64,000 nucleotides of DNA from Bythopirellula goksoeyrii. GTDB taxonomy: Bacteria > Planctomycetota > Planctomycetia > Pirellulales > Lacipirellulaceae. Location: contig NZ_CP042913.1 in assembly GCF_008065115.1 (NCBI RefSeq), positions 6,149,257 to 6,213,256 on the forward strand, written 5' to 3'. The notes below the pieces were generated by a model that was given only the letters and a program-made list of their open reading frames with translations, had not been told where the DNA came from and did no database searches. This document shows, piece by piece, positions 55,651 through 62,408 of this stretch (positions are counted from its first letter, which is position 1; each line of letters opens with the position of its first letter). A program made the position numbers and the translations under genes.

Positions 55651-55679
55651 TTGACTCGGTACACCTATTAGTGTACATA
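55651..55679 (+). promoter_or_regulatory. Promoter with embedded operator before the Xre regulator
   Basis: TTGACT, a 17-base spacer and TACATA form a promoter about 50 bases before the start. The spacer carries a perfect inverted repeat GTACAC-CTATTA-GTGTAC (55659-55676). Its placement fits a repressor site, plausibly for the Xre protein itself and possibly also affecting the divergent SMR gene. Confidence 0.6.
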
Positions 55680-55729
55680 CGTTTATATTCGTCAAGGGGC
55701 GTTTTGTACTCTTTCTGGTAGGCAACGTC

Positions 55730-56260
55730 ATGCATACGACACAATCTGAGACTCAACTGCACGGGCTGCGACTGCTGCCGGGGGCGAATATTCGGCGGTT
55801 GATGGCCCGACTGGATATGACCCTGCAAGATGTGGTGGGCGCCACGGGACTCGATGAGCGGACCCTGCGGAGCATGTTGCAGGGGTCCACCCGGCCTCAT
55901 GCGCGTACGTTGCACAAATTGGCTCATGGCCTGGGCGTTGCCACCGACGAGCTGTTTCAGGATCCGTTCGGCAATGGTCAGGCAGCCTTCGATCGGGCCA
56001 CCAATCCGCTCGTTGCCGATGTGATCGACAGTCATCCCGAGATGTTCGACGACTGGCACAGCACGGACTACGAAGAACTCTTCAGCCGCATGGGGGTCGG
56101 CGGCGAGTTGACCGAGGAGGGAACCCTCTCCGCGGCGATCGCAATGAATGCTCGCCGCGAGTTGCAGTACCAGGTGTCGGTGATTCTGGAAACCGGCGAG
56201 GCTGATTTATTGCGGGAATTTGTCGGAATGTTGTTTCGGCGGGTGACGGAGGTGGGGTGA
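55730..56260 (+). CDS. Xre-family helix-turn-helix regulator
   Basis: 176 residues. The N-terminal 'GANIRRLMARLDMTLQDVVGATGLDERTLRSMLQGSTRPHARTLHKLAHGLGV' in pieces is a Cro/CI helix-turn-helix. The C-terminal 110 residues ('NPLVADVIDSHPEMFDDWHS', 'RRELQYQVSVILETGEADLLREFVGMLFRRV' in pieces) are helical and of unknown role. Its promoter carries a perfect inverted repeat. The stop TGA is also the first part of the left inverted repeat of the S23 cassette, so the insertion abuts the gene exactly at its end. The effector is unknown. Confidence 0.85.
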   Translation: MHTTQSETQLHGLRLLPGANIRRLMARLDMTLQDVVGATGLDERTLRSMLQGSTRPHARTLHKLAHGLGVATDELFQDPFGNGQAAFDRATNPLVADVIDSHPEMFDDWHSTDYEELFSRMGVGGELTEEGTLSAAIAMNARRELQYQVSVILETGEADLLREFVGMLFRRVTEVG

Positions 56261-56693
56261 GTGGTTTGTAGTTAGTGGTGAGAGAATGGGAGGTAATGAT
56301 TGGAATGAGTGATTTCAAGCAGCTTGAGGCGTGGAAGCAATCAATGCAGTTAGTAGACCAAGTTTATGATCTGTGCAAACTCTTACCAACTGATGAACGA
56401 TATGGCATTATCTCTCAGATGCAAAGATGCTCTATCTCGATACCTGCCAACTTAGCTGAAGGATGTGGCCGTGATTCGACAAAAGATTTCCTGAGGCACG
56501 TTGCCATATCCCGCGGTTCCCTCGCAGAACTCTCTACCTTCTTGACGTTTGTCCAACGACGCCGTTTCGTTACACCAGAATCTGTGACAACAATAGAAGA
56601 GCAGCTTGAGACCTGCGCCAAGCTACTCGGAGGATTACGTCGCTCCCTTCGCAGAAAGCTTAATCTCTAACCACCAACCACAAACCACCAACC
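56256..56693 (+). mobile_element. S23 four-helix-bundle cassette flanked by inverted heptamer arrays
   Basis: Ends at 56256-56279 and 56670-56693 are inverted copies, 20 of 24 positions equal. The right end is four tandem heptamers AACCACC, AACCACA, AACCACC, AACCACA (56669-56696). The left end reads GTGAGTG, GTTTGTA, GTTAGTG in heptamer phase. The only gene inside is the S23 protein, and the ends touch its stop codon and the stop of the upstream regulator. It looks like a compact mobile unit of about 440 bp. Confidence 0.6.
56305..56670 (+). CDS. Four-helix-bundle protein, S23/23S rRNA intervening-sequence (Avd-like) family
   Basis: 121 residues from the ATG with GGAGG 11 bases upstream; an ATG three codons before is also possible. 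'FKQLEAWKQSMQLVDQVYDLCKLLPTDERYGIISQMQRCSISIPANLAEGCGRDSTKDFLRHVAISRGSLAELSTFL' in pieces is the S23/PF05635 signature. The family makes pentameric barrels, occurs in 23S rRNA intervening sequences, and includes the Avd accessory of diversity-generating retroelements. Function of free-standing members is unknown. No retroelement reverse transcriptase is next to it. The gene is A/T-richer than its neighbours. Confidence 0.9.
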   Translation: MSDFKQLEAWKQSMQLVDQVYDLCKLLPTDERYGIISQMQRCSISIPANLAEGCGRDSTKDFLRHVAISRGSLAELSTFLTFVQRRRFVTPESVTTIEEQLETCAKLLGGLRRSLRRKLNL

Positions 56694-56701
56694 ACACAAT
56701 C

Positions 56702-56917
56702 TTACGTCGTTCCTTCTGAGCGAACCTCAAACGGCTCGTAGCCTGCGAGTTTCTCGTCACACCAATCAACAGTTTGCTCGAGTCGGCTCACAAGTTCAGC
56801 CCAGGTAACATCCTCTGATCCGAATTGATAACCCGTACTGGGATCCGCGTGCATATCCGCCAATTGCGCTAGCGTAAGTGTGCGGATAGTTTCGATTTGC
56901 TCGACGTCGCTTGGCAT
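56702..56917 (-). CDS. Small phage-module protein, hypothetical
   Basis: 71 residues. 'TIRTLTLAQLADMHADPSTGYQFGSEDVTWAELVSRLEQTVDWCDEKLAGYEPFEV' in pieces is a short helical protein. Similar short proteins commonly follow the major capsid gene in planctomycete prophage-like clusters, by my recollection; I cannot confirm a family. GGAGAG before the ATG. It lies just beyond the S23 cassette and ends the head module on its 3' side. Confidence 0.6.
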   Translation of the reverse strand: MPSDVEQIETIRTLTLAQLADMHADPSTGYQFGSEDVTWAELVSRLEQTVDWCDEKLAGYEPFEVRSEGTT

Positions 56918-56995
56918 GGCTGAACTCTCCGAAGGACTGTGTCAGAAGAACATTTTATTCGTAGCCGTCGGCGGAAGCCGATGGACGATGCAGGA

Positions 56996-57020
56996 AAAAC
57001 ACCCCCGCCCTCCGGCGGGA
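56996..57020 (-). terminator. Terminator after the major capsid gene
   Basis: On the minus strand CCCGCC-GGAG-GGCGGG then GGTG and TTTTT, about 20 bases after the capsid stop. The few bases between stem and T-run weaken it, but placement is right. Confidence 0.5.
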
Positions 57021-57039
57021 GCTAGAACCTAAGACGCAC

Positions 57040-58236
57040 TTAGCCAGTACACTTCACTACGAAGCGAGGATTCAATACTGCGGCCGCGCCGCGTTCGCTT
57101 GCTTTGAAACGCAGTACGATGTCGTTGTTGAAATCGGCTTCGCTGTTGACCGGGGCCTGCGTGACGGTGATCGGCCAGTTCTCCATGTAGGCAAACGCCT
57201 TGGCGAGATCGCCGATGAACCAGTACTTCCGCGCATCGGCAGCATCCACGCCGGAGGCAATCACCCGGCGATAGGCCAGTCGACTCTCCTCGACGCGGTA
57301 GTTGCCCAGCGGGTTGCTGGCGCGTGTACTGGTTTCACTTCCACTAGCGGTGTATTCGATCTCCGCCGCTTTGAACACACGATGGGCCGCGTGACGATAA
57401 GCAGGCATCACCAGCACCGTCGTCCCCCGCACCAAGACAGGCTCCTCGGTATGCGGATCGAGAATCTCCGCGAACAACTGTTCAGCCGCGTCGACATTGG
57501 TCCAATCCACCAGTTCGTTGCTCGCAAGCGTATTGACCCACGGCCCAACCGTTTGGTAGGTGTCATAGCTCGTGCCATTGGTCTTGTAGTTATTGGTCGC
57601 CCCAATGACGAGATCCAAGAGCCGCTTTTCCTTGTTGAGGCCCAGAATCTCGCCGACTTCCGCAGCCCGACTGAGCACCAAGTGGGTGCGGTCAAAGAAG
57701 ATTGCTTCTTTGGTCACTGGCACGATGAACCCCCGCTTGGCGGTGGCTGGTGTTTCGATGTAATCCTGGCCGAAGCCCAGATTCGGATACGGCATTCCTG
57801 GCCCGACCTCGTCGATGTTGTCGGCAACACGAGTGGCGCCGGGAATCTTTTCTCCATCGAGCCGCGTAGGAATCGTCTGTACGAGTTTCGATACGACAAA
57901 CGCCTCTTGCGTATAGGCATCGAGGATCTTGGAGTACACGACCTGCCCAGTGACGTTCAGAAACGCTGTGACATCAACGCCGTCCGAGGCTTCCATCATG
58001 CTTACTTGCCCACTGTTGCGCGGGTCGAGCATCCGCAACCACTGTCGACCATCAGGCACCAACGCCTCAGCCAAATCGCGGAGTGAAAAATCTTCGGCCG
58101 TCAGATGCCGTTCGCGCAGGGCTTCCGACAAGTGGTCGACCGTGCGGTCGGCGCCGTCCAATTCATAGCGTCGTTTGAGTTCTCGATAATTGAGTGACAC
58201 GATTGATGTCTCCTTGTTTGTTGGTTGCTGATTCAT
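57040..58236 (-). CDS. Phage major capsid protein
   Basis: 398 residues. The N-terminal part is helical ('SLNYRELKRRYELDGADRTVDHLSEALRER' in pieces). The middle 'TGQVVYSKILDAYTQEAFVVSKLVQTIPTRLDGEKIPG' in pieces and the C-terminal 'GTTVLVMPAYRHAAHRVFKAAEIEY' in pieces match the major-capsid family found in planctomycete prophage-like clusters (HK97-like/gpT-like fold expected). It would form the head shell. Second last gene of the module, followed by a terminator. No portal or terminase gene is next to it. Confidence 0.8.
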   Translation of the reverse strand: MNQQPTNKETSIVSLNYRELKRRYELDGADRTVDHLSEALRERHLTAEDFSLRDLAEALVPDGRQWLRMLDPRNSGQVSMMEASDGVDVTAFLNVTGQVVYSKILDAYTQEAFVVSKLVQTIPTRLDGEKIPGATRVADNIDEVGPGMPYPNLGFGQDYIETPATAKRGFIVPVTKEAIFFDRTHLVLSRAAEVGEILGLNKEKRLLDLVIGATNNYKTNGTSYDTYQTVGPWVNTLASNELVDWTNVDAAEQLFAEILDPHTEEPVLVRGTTVLVMPAYRHAAHRVFKAAEIEYTASGSETSTRASNPLGNYRVEESRLAYRRVIASGVDAADARKYWFIGDLAKAFAYMENWPITVTQAPVNSEADFNNDIVLRFKASERGAAAVLNPRFVVKCTG

Positions 58237-58242
58237 TCCACT

Positions 58243-58335
58243 GGCGAGCCGGGGCGTCCTCGCCCCCGGTCTATGCCGCCCTTGAACTTACATTGAAAGC
58301 GAAGTAGATCGGGCTTGGGGACGGGCCGGCTCGCC
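58243..58335. repeat. Inverted repeat between capsid and DUF2190 genes
   Basis: Arms of 17 bases (58243-58259 and 58319-58335), 15 matching, built on GGCGAGCC/GGCTCGCC, separated by about 59 bases. A further GGCTCGCC copy lies at about 58365-58372. The arms have the flavour of interspersed planctomycete repeats. It separates two genes that would normally be adjacent in a phage operon. Confidence 0.6.
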
Positions 58336-58375
58336 GTTAATTGCTCCGGGCGCTTACGCTTACGGCTCGCCTTGG

Positions 58376-58846
58376 TTAAGCCGCCACTTGTGGGCCACCC
58401 TTGGCGACAGTGCTGACCACGTCGACCAACACTTTGGTCGCGGCGGGTGATACGCGTTTCATGCAGCGGCCGAGGGCAAGATTGGCGGTCGCGACACCGT
58501 CGACAATTTGAGCACCGAGAGTTCCCGCACCGGCATCGCTGCCGCCGACCAAGTCGCCCAGTTCGAACGTTGCTGACGCGCAGTCAAACTCGAACACACC
58601 GGAGGTCGCGATTCGAATCGCCTCGGTCGACCCTACCGGCGAGCATTGCATCGCAATGCCGAGAAATTCGTCATGAAATGCCTCTTGAGTAGCGGCCAGG
58701 GTACCCTGATCAGACAAGGCGGAAGCAGGCAACACATCGCCGCTGTTTAAATACAAGAGGTCGCCAATTTCGATCGCCGTGGCCGAGCCCACGGGCAACA
58801 TGATCGGATTGGTATCCCCGTAACGCCATCGCATCGTATTCGCCAT
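58376..58846 (-). CDS. DUF2190 family phage capsid decoration-type protein
   Basis: 156 residues from the ATG with AGGAG 6 bases before (MANTMRWRYGD); the longer frame crosses the REPIN and is not real. The 'IEIGDLLYLNSGDVLPASALSDQG', 'EAFHDEFLGIAMQCSPVGSTEAIRIATSGVFEFDCAS' in pieces and 'LGDLVGGSDAG' segments are those of DUF2190, small beta-rich proteins that decorate or stabilise phage heads, usually encoded beside the major capsid gene, as here. Confidence 0.85.
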   Translation of the reverse strand: MANTMRWRYGDTNPIMLPVGSATAIEIGDLLYLNSGDVLPASALSDQGTLAATQEAFHDEFLGIAMQCSPVGSTEAIRIATSGVFEFDCASATFELGDLVGGSDAGAGTLGAQIVDGVATANLALGRCMKRVSPAATKVLVDVVSTVAKGGPQVAA

Positions 58847-58881
58847 TTGAAATTCTCCTGTGTGAAGTGGTTGATGATAGG

Positions 58882-58962
58882 TAGGCCGGAACAAGCCGTG
58901 CGCAGTTCCGGCAATCGATCGATACACAATGCCAGAACAGCGCTATCGCTCGTTCCGGCCTA
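58882..58962. repeat. REPIN-like palindrome, copy 1
   Basis: 81 bases that start TAGGCCGGAAC and end GTTCCGGCCTA. The left half (GCCGGAAC...GTTCCGGC) and right half (GCCAGAAC...GTTCCGGC) are each hairpins, and the whole is an inverted pair, the REPIN layout. The first 31 bases are identical to copy 2 at 63285. It covers the last 20 bases of the protease gene, including its stop codon. Confidence 0.85.
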
Positions 58963-59722
58963 CAATTCGCAGCGATCGCGCGAAGTCGCGCGGATTCGCC
59001 TCTTGCCGACGATTGGATTCAACGAGTGCCAATTGGTCGCGCGATCGGGGACCGGTCACCACATCGAGGCGGCGTTCTAGTTCCGCGATTCTGGGCAAGA
59101 CCTGCTCCTCCAAAGTGTGTGCTTCGATCTCTGCCAAGAGATCCGGCCGATGCAGCCGCAAGGTTTCGAGCGTCAGCGAGTCCCACTGAACCTTGGCAGG
59201 CTTCTCGAAAACTTTCTTTTGCTCGAACAATCCTTGAGTCGTCGCCGGATCGGCGACGAGATCGACGCTCTGCACGCGAGTGATTTCTTCAACGACAAGA
59301 CCCGCATCGGTTCGCGAAGTCCGCGCCTGGACATTGTGCGAAAAGCCAACATTTCGCGGATTGTGCTCAGCGTCCCACACCAATTGCTCCGCCAGGGCAT
59401 GCCGGGGATTGAAGTGCAGATTGCCAAAGAGCCCTTCGCCGGCGCGAAATTCGACACCGCGAATCGTGCCGAGACGGTCCTGATAATCCCGCGGCGCGAG
59501 TGGCCCCTCCTTCGGATGATTCACATTCACGCGGGCCTCTTCATAGAGCGGCATCGCCTGCTCAAGTGCCGCCTCGCGGTAGGTTCGTCCATTGCGGGAA
59601 CTGAGCCCGAGGAGTTTCACTCCTGTGAGGACTCCTGCCTCGCGATCTATTCGCAAATCGACTCCCCGCGAGTCAATGAATTCTTGCAATGTTTCAAGCT
59701 GCTTCTCGATTGTCGTTGGCAT
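58943..59722 (-). CDS. Phage prohead protease/scaffold-like protein
   Basis: 259 residues. 'SSRNGRTYREAALEQAMPLYEEARVNVNHPKEGPLAPRDYQDRLGTIRGVEFRAGEG' in pieces and 'NVGFSHNVQARTSRTDAGLVVEEITRVQSVDLVADPAT' in pieces match phage prohead proteases of the herpes-type fold, with candidate catalytic His (NVNHP) and Ser. The C-terminal third is helical and may be the scaffold part. The last residues, VGRNER, are encoded by the REPIN, so the natural C-terminus has been altered by that insertion. It precedes DUF2190 in the usual phage order. Confidence 0.75.
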   Translation of the reverse strand: MPTTIEKQLETLQEFIDSRGVDLRIDREAGVLTGVKLLGLSSRNGRTYREAALEQAMPLYEEARVNVNHPKEGPLAPRDYQDRLGTIRGVEFRAGEGLFGNLHFNPRHALAEQLVWDAEHNPRNVGFSHNVQARTSRTDAGLVVEEITRVQSVDLVADPATTQGLFEQKKVFEKPAKVQWDSLTLETLRLHRPDLLAEIEAHTLEEQVLPRIAELERRLDVVTGPRSRDQLALVESNRRQEANPRDFARSLRIVGRNER

Positions 59723-59744
59723 TGGTTAGTCTCCCTGATTGCAC

Positions 59745-59792
59745 AAAAAAAGCCCCGATCGAAACACACTTGTGTGTGTCTCAATCGGGGCT
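59745..59792 (-). terminator. Strong rho-independent terminator inside the phage module
   Basis: On the minus strand AGCCCCGAT pairs with ATCGGGGCT, with inner ACACAC/GTGTGT pairs, followed by seven T. It lies between the small 60-residue gene and the protease gene, so it would stop transcription of the rest of the module coming from upstream. Confidence 0.85.
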
Positions 59793-59841
59793 GGAACTTG
59801 ATACCACTGGTTAAGGTGGCTCTGTCGGATACCTGTTGTCT

Positions 59842-59914
59842 AGTTGCGAGTTTCGAGCTACGAGTTTCGAGTCCTACAACTCGCGCCTCGCAACTCGTCA
59901 CTCATCACTTAATC
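59842..59914. repeat. Inverted heptamer arrays without an S23 gene
   Basis: Left: GAGTTTC, GAGCTAC, GAGTTTC, GAGTCCT. Right: ACAACTC, GCGCCTC, GCAACTC, GTCACTC, ATCACTT. The right units are inverse complements of GAG-type heptamers, so the arrays face each other. The outer arms AGTTGCGAG/CTCGCAACT match perfectly. The right array overlaps the end of the neighbouring small gene. Confidence 0.6.
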
Positions 59915-60087
59915 ATTCTCTCCACCGTGACTCGCGAGTACTGGATATGCCCATCTTGCACGGTGATCGTCACGCTGGCCGAGCCATGAAACCCGGCGAC
60001 GCAGGCGTTTTCTAGTAGTCGCTGGAATTCGGCTTGCGCTTGTCGGCGTCGGTCGCTCGGCGGTGAGTTGGCTTTCGTTCTTGTCAT
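59905..60087 (-). CDS. Small hypothetical protein at the head of the phage module
   Basis: 60 residues from the ATG at MTRTKANS; the frame is open upstream but starts with a less likely Met. Basic N-terminus ('PPSDRRRQAQAEFQRLLEN'), then 'GSASVTITVQDGHIQYSRVTVERMIK', a short beta-rich end. I do not recognise a family, but planctomycete phage clusters often have a similar small gene before the protease. Its last codons and the stop lie in a heptamer array. A strong terminator separates it from the protease gene. Confidence 0.5.
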   Translation of the reverse strand: MTRTKANSPPSDRRRQAQAEFQRLLENACVAGFHGSASVTITVQDGHIQYSRVTVERMIK

Positions 60088-60226
60088 GCGTGTGAATCTA
60101 GCAAATTCGCAGCGCACATTCAGCAACTATTTTTGTGCCACTTCGCAGATTGTGGCCTGCAAGAACTCTTCCCTAGCCGAACCGCCACTCGGTCCGGGAA
60201 TGAATGCGACTAAGCGAAAAGTAATA

Positions 60227-60288
60227 AAACAGAAGCAAACGGAGAGAACGGAGTGGGTGTTCTCCGTTCTCTCGGTTTCTCCCTGTTC
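60227..60288. repeat. Inverted repeat with heptamer-like units; also possible terminator
   Basis: GAGAGAACGGAG (60242-60253) and CTCCGTTCTCTC (60262-60273) form a perfect 12-bp stem with an 8-base loop, and similarity extends outwards (21 of 27 positions). The units TCTCCGT/TCTCTCG/GTTTCTC resemble the heptamer arrays. On the minus strand it follows the stop of the PEP-CTERM lipase-like gene, with a T-rich tail (GTTTTATTACTTTT), so it may also end that transcript. Confidence 0.55.
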
Positions 60289-61117
60289 ACATTCCCCGGA
60301 GGCAGGTGTGCCTCCGGCTGAGAAGCGTTAGATTCGCTGCCATGAATAGCAACACGAACGTTGATGGTTCGGGCACCGCAGTTGAAGCTGCCGAGATTGG
60401 GACTTCGCCATAATTCGCCTGCCAGTCGCTTAGGCTGCCGACGTTTGGATTACGTTGCCAAGTGAGAAAATCAGCGCCGTCGAAGTCTCCATCTTGATCG
60501 AAGTCGACGCTCGTTTGATTGAGATTGTCGAGAATATTCTGGCCGATGAGAGCGTGCAAGCGCGGGTCGTTGTCGATCGAGGTGTGCGTGATCGATGTGT
60601 CGTTAAACAGCACTTCCGTGTTGATGTTCGTGGCACCCGCAACAAAGTCTTCTCCCTGAGGTTCGAATAATCCCGTGGAAATCTGATAGTAGTTGATGCC
60701 CACATCGACGTTAGTCGGCACCATGTCGATCGCACCGGATTGATAGGCCACGGGATCGAGCTGGATTACGAGATCGACAGTTAACCCCGCCGGTTTCAGA
60801 AAATCGTCGGCAAGCTCGAATGCACTGTTACCGCCAAAACTATGGCCGACGAGCACCAAGGTACTACGGTCGCTTGTGTATTGCTGCACCCAATCATAAG
60901 CCTGTTGCCGTTGTGTCCACTCGAAAAGTTTGCCCTCGTAACCGGGGATGCCGAGCATGGTGAGCGTCGAGTTGAGAATCCCCAGCCCCGTGCTCGGGTT
61001 CGTATCGGCTAGGAAGCCGTTAAAGAACACGACCTGATTAGTCAGTGCCGCCGCAGACTGGACGGAACATCCAAGCAGCACGACCAGGAACAGCAACCAA
61101 CGTGAAGTATTTTTCAT
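60287..61117 (-). CDS. PEP-CTERM lipase-like alpha/beta hydrolase with dockerin-like stretch
   Basis: 276 residues. Signal peptide (LLFLVVLLGCSVQSAAA), then an alpha/beta-hydrolase core: 'QVVFFNGFLADTN' and the nucleophile elbow 'VLVGHSFGGNSAFELADDF' (GHSFG Ser), with 'VIQLDPVAYQSGAIDMVP' holding a possible acid residue. After this, 'VDFDQDGDFDGADFLTWQRNP' is a dockerin-like Ca-binding turn, and AVPEPSTFVLLFMAAN a PEP-CTERM tail. It would be an exported, sorted lipase/esterase-like enzyme; activity is untested. Confidence 0.8.
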   Translation of the reverse strand: MKNTSRWLLFLVVLLGCSVQSAAALTNQVVFFNGFLADTNPSTGLGILNSTLTMLGIPGYEGKLFEWTQRQQAYDWVQQYTSDRSTLVLVGHSFGGNSAFELADDFLKPAGLTVDLVIQLDPVAYQSGAIDMVPTNVDVGINYYQISTGLFEPQGEDFVAGATNINTEVLFNDTSITHTSIDNDPRLHALIGQNILDNLNQTSVDFDQDGDFDGADFLTWQRNPNVGSLSDWQANYGEVPISAASTAVPEPSTFVLLFMAANLTLLSRRHTCLRGM

Positions 61118-61176
61118 CCCCTGATAATACTCTGTTCCCGGCAGACCTCACAACTTATTATTTGCGGCAACCGTGT

Positions 61177-62268
61177 TCACAATGCCCAACTCAGCTGCAC
61201 AAGGCCAAGAAATCCAGGGTCGATATCGATCTCATCGCGCCGATTGTCGGAAAAGGAGTCGGACTGAAACACTTGCCGATCGAAGACATATCCCCCTGAG
61301 AGATCCAAACTCAGCCCCGCGAAGAGCTTCCGTTGCAAGCCAAGTGTGACGCGCTGATCGAAGAGGTAGAGCCGCTGGTTCTCGTCGAGGCGTTCGTCGA
61401 GCCAGTAGGTTTCGTTCACCACCTGATAGCCGCCGTAGAGGCTCCAGTCCTCGTTCAATTGCCACTTCGCTAAGACATCAACATTGGTCAGCGGAAAATA
61501 ACTTGCCGTTAGAGTGAAGGTTTCGGTCGGTCGGTAGTGTAGCGAGAACGGCACACCAAGGTTAGCAGTGAATTGATCGCTGGGCCGCCAGACGTACGCC
61601 ACTCCCGGCAGCGGATAGGGCAACTGCGAGGTGGGGGAGTAAAACACACTTAGGTTCCACGCGTCCCGATCACCTCGGGGAATCTCTACAAAGGTAACCA
61701 CTGTTGCGGTCATATCCCGCAGCGCGGCAAAAGGCTGATCGCTGTCAGAGCCAACCGTCAGAATTGTGCCGGAACTCCAGCCATTGTCCCACTCACGAAA
61801 ATTCATGACTCCCGTTTGAATCTGCCACAATTCTCCCGGCATGGCGATGAGTGAATCGGGGAGCACGGCCAGCGTGTTGATCGATGTGTATTGCACGCCA
61901 CCCGTCGCTAGCCAGACATTACCCTCAGCAAGTGAAAGTGGCGCGGCCAACTTGATCTCGGTTCCCGCTTGTGACCAGTTCCCCGGCTGACTGGCAAGGT
62001 TCTGCGTCGGCAGCCAATAGGCCTGACTACTAAAGGGAGAACGCTCTCCGCTGGGAGCTCCAACCTTTCGCTTGGCCGGTCGAGACAGAGTCGGCAAGTC
62101 GACAAGCCCCTGCGACACATCGGCCTCAAGATCGCGGCTCGGAGACAACTGAAAGTCTACCGCTTCGATCCCACCGAGGTCACTTACCACAGCTTGCTGT
62201 CCCTGCACATCGAGACCAGCCGACCACAAGAAAACACACACAACTGGAGAGATTTGCCAGCGATGCAT
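61177..62268 (-). CDS. Outer-membrane beta-barrel-like protein, DUF6268-type
   Basis: 363 residues. Signal peptide (ISPVVCVFLWSAGLDVQGQ). The body is a run of amphipathic beta strands: 'SQAGTEIKLAAPLSLAEGNVWLATGG' in pieces, 'TLTASYFPLTNVDVLAKWQLNEDWSLYGGY' in pieces, 'RVTLGLQRKLFAGLSLDLSGGYVFDRQV' in pieces, ending FLGLVQLSWAL with a terminal aromatic/hydrophobic strand. This resembles DUF6268 outer-membrane barrels common in planctomycetes. Pore or transport role is inferred only from shape. Single gene. Confidence 0.7.
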   Translation of the reverse strand: MHRWQISPVVCVFLWSAGLDVQGQQAVVSDLGGIEAVDFQLSPSRDLEADVSQGLVDLPTLSRPAKRKVGAPSGERSPFSSQAYWLPTQNLASQPGNWSQAGTEIKLAAPLSLAEGNVWLATGGVQYTSINTLAVLPDSLIAMPGELWQIQTGVMNFREWDNGWSSGTILTVGSDSDQPFAALRDMTATVVTFVEIPRGDRDAWNLSVFYSPTSQLPYPLPGVAYVWRPSDQFTANLGVPFSLHYRPTETFTLTASYFPLTNVDVLAKWQLNEDWSLYGGYQVVNETYWLDERLDENQRLYLFDQRVTLGLQRKLFAGLSLDLSGGYVFDRQVFQSDSFSDNRRDEIDIDPGFLGLVQLSWAL

Positions 62269-62408
62269 GCCACCCCTCCCCGTCGTTTCTTCAAGTGCTT
62301 CGTGAGTTCAAATAGAGCGGGAAGATCGTACCAGCATGGCTAGCTCCGTCAAGTCCAGCGAGAATAGCGAATTCAAAGGGGATCAGACTTTTGCGCTGCT
62401 ATCACTTC

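Noticed and set aside
55499-56059. Long leftward open frame in front of the SMR exporter
   Set aside because: It is antisense to the Xre gene and runs through the palindrome; only the last 107 residues are protein-like.
50778-56670. A diversity-generating retroelement formed by the reverse transcriptase and the S23/Avd-like gene
   Set aside because: The RT has a group II maturase domain and sits in an intron with domain V and VI. It lies 4 kb away on the opposite strand, and no template/variable repeat pair with A-specific changes was seen.
58847-58927. N-terminal extension of the DUF2190 protein
   Set aside because: These codons are a translation of the REPIN; the ATG with AGGAG at 58846 gives a normal-length family member.
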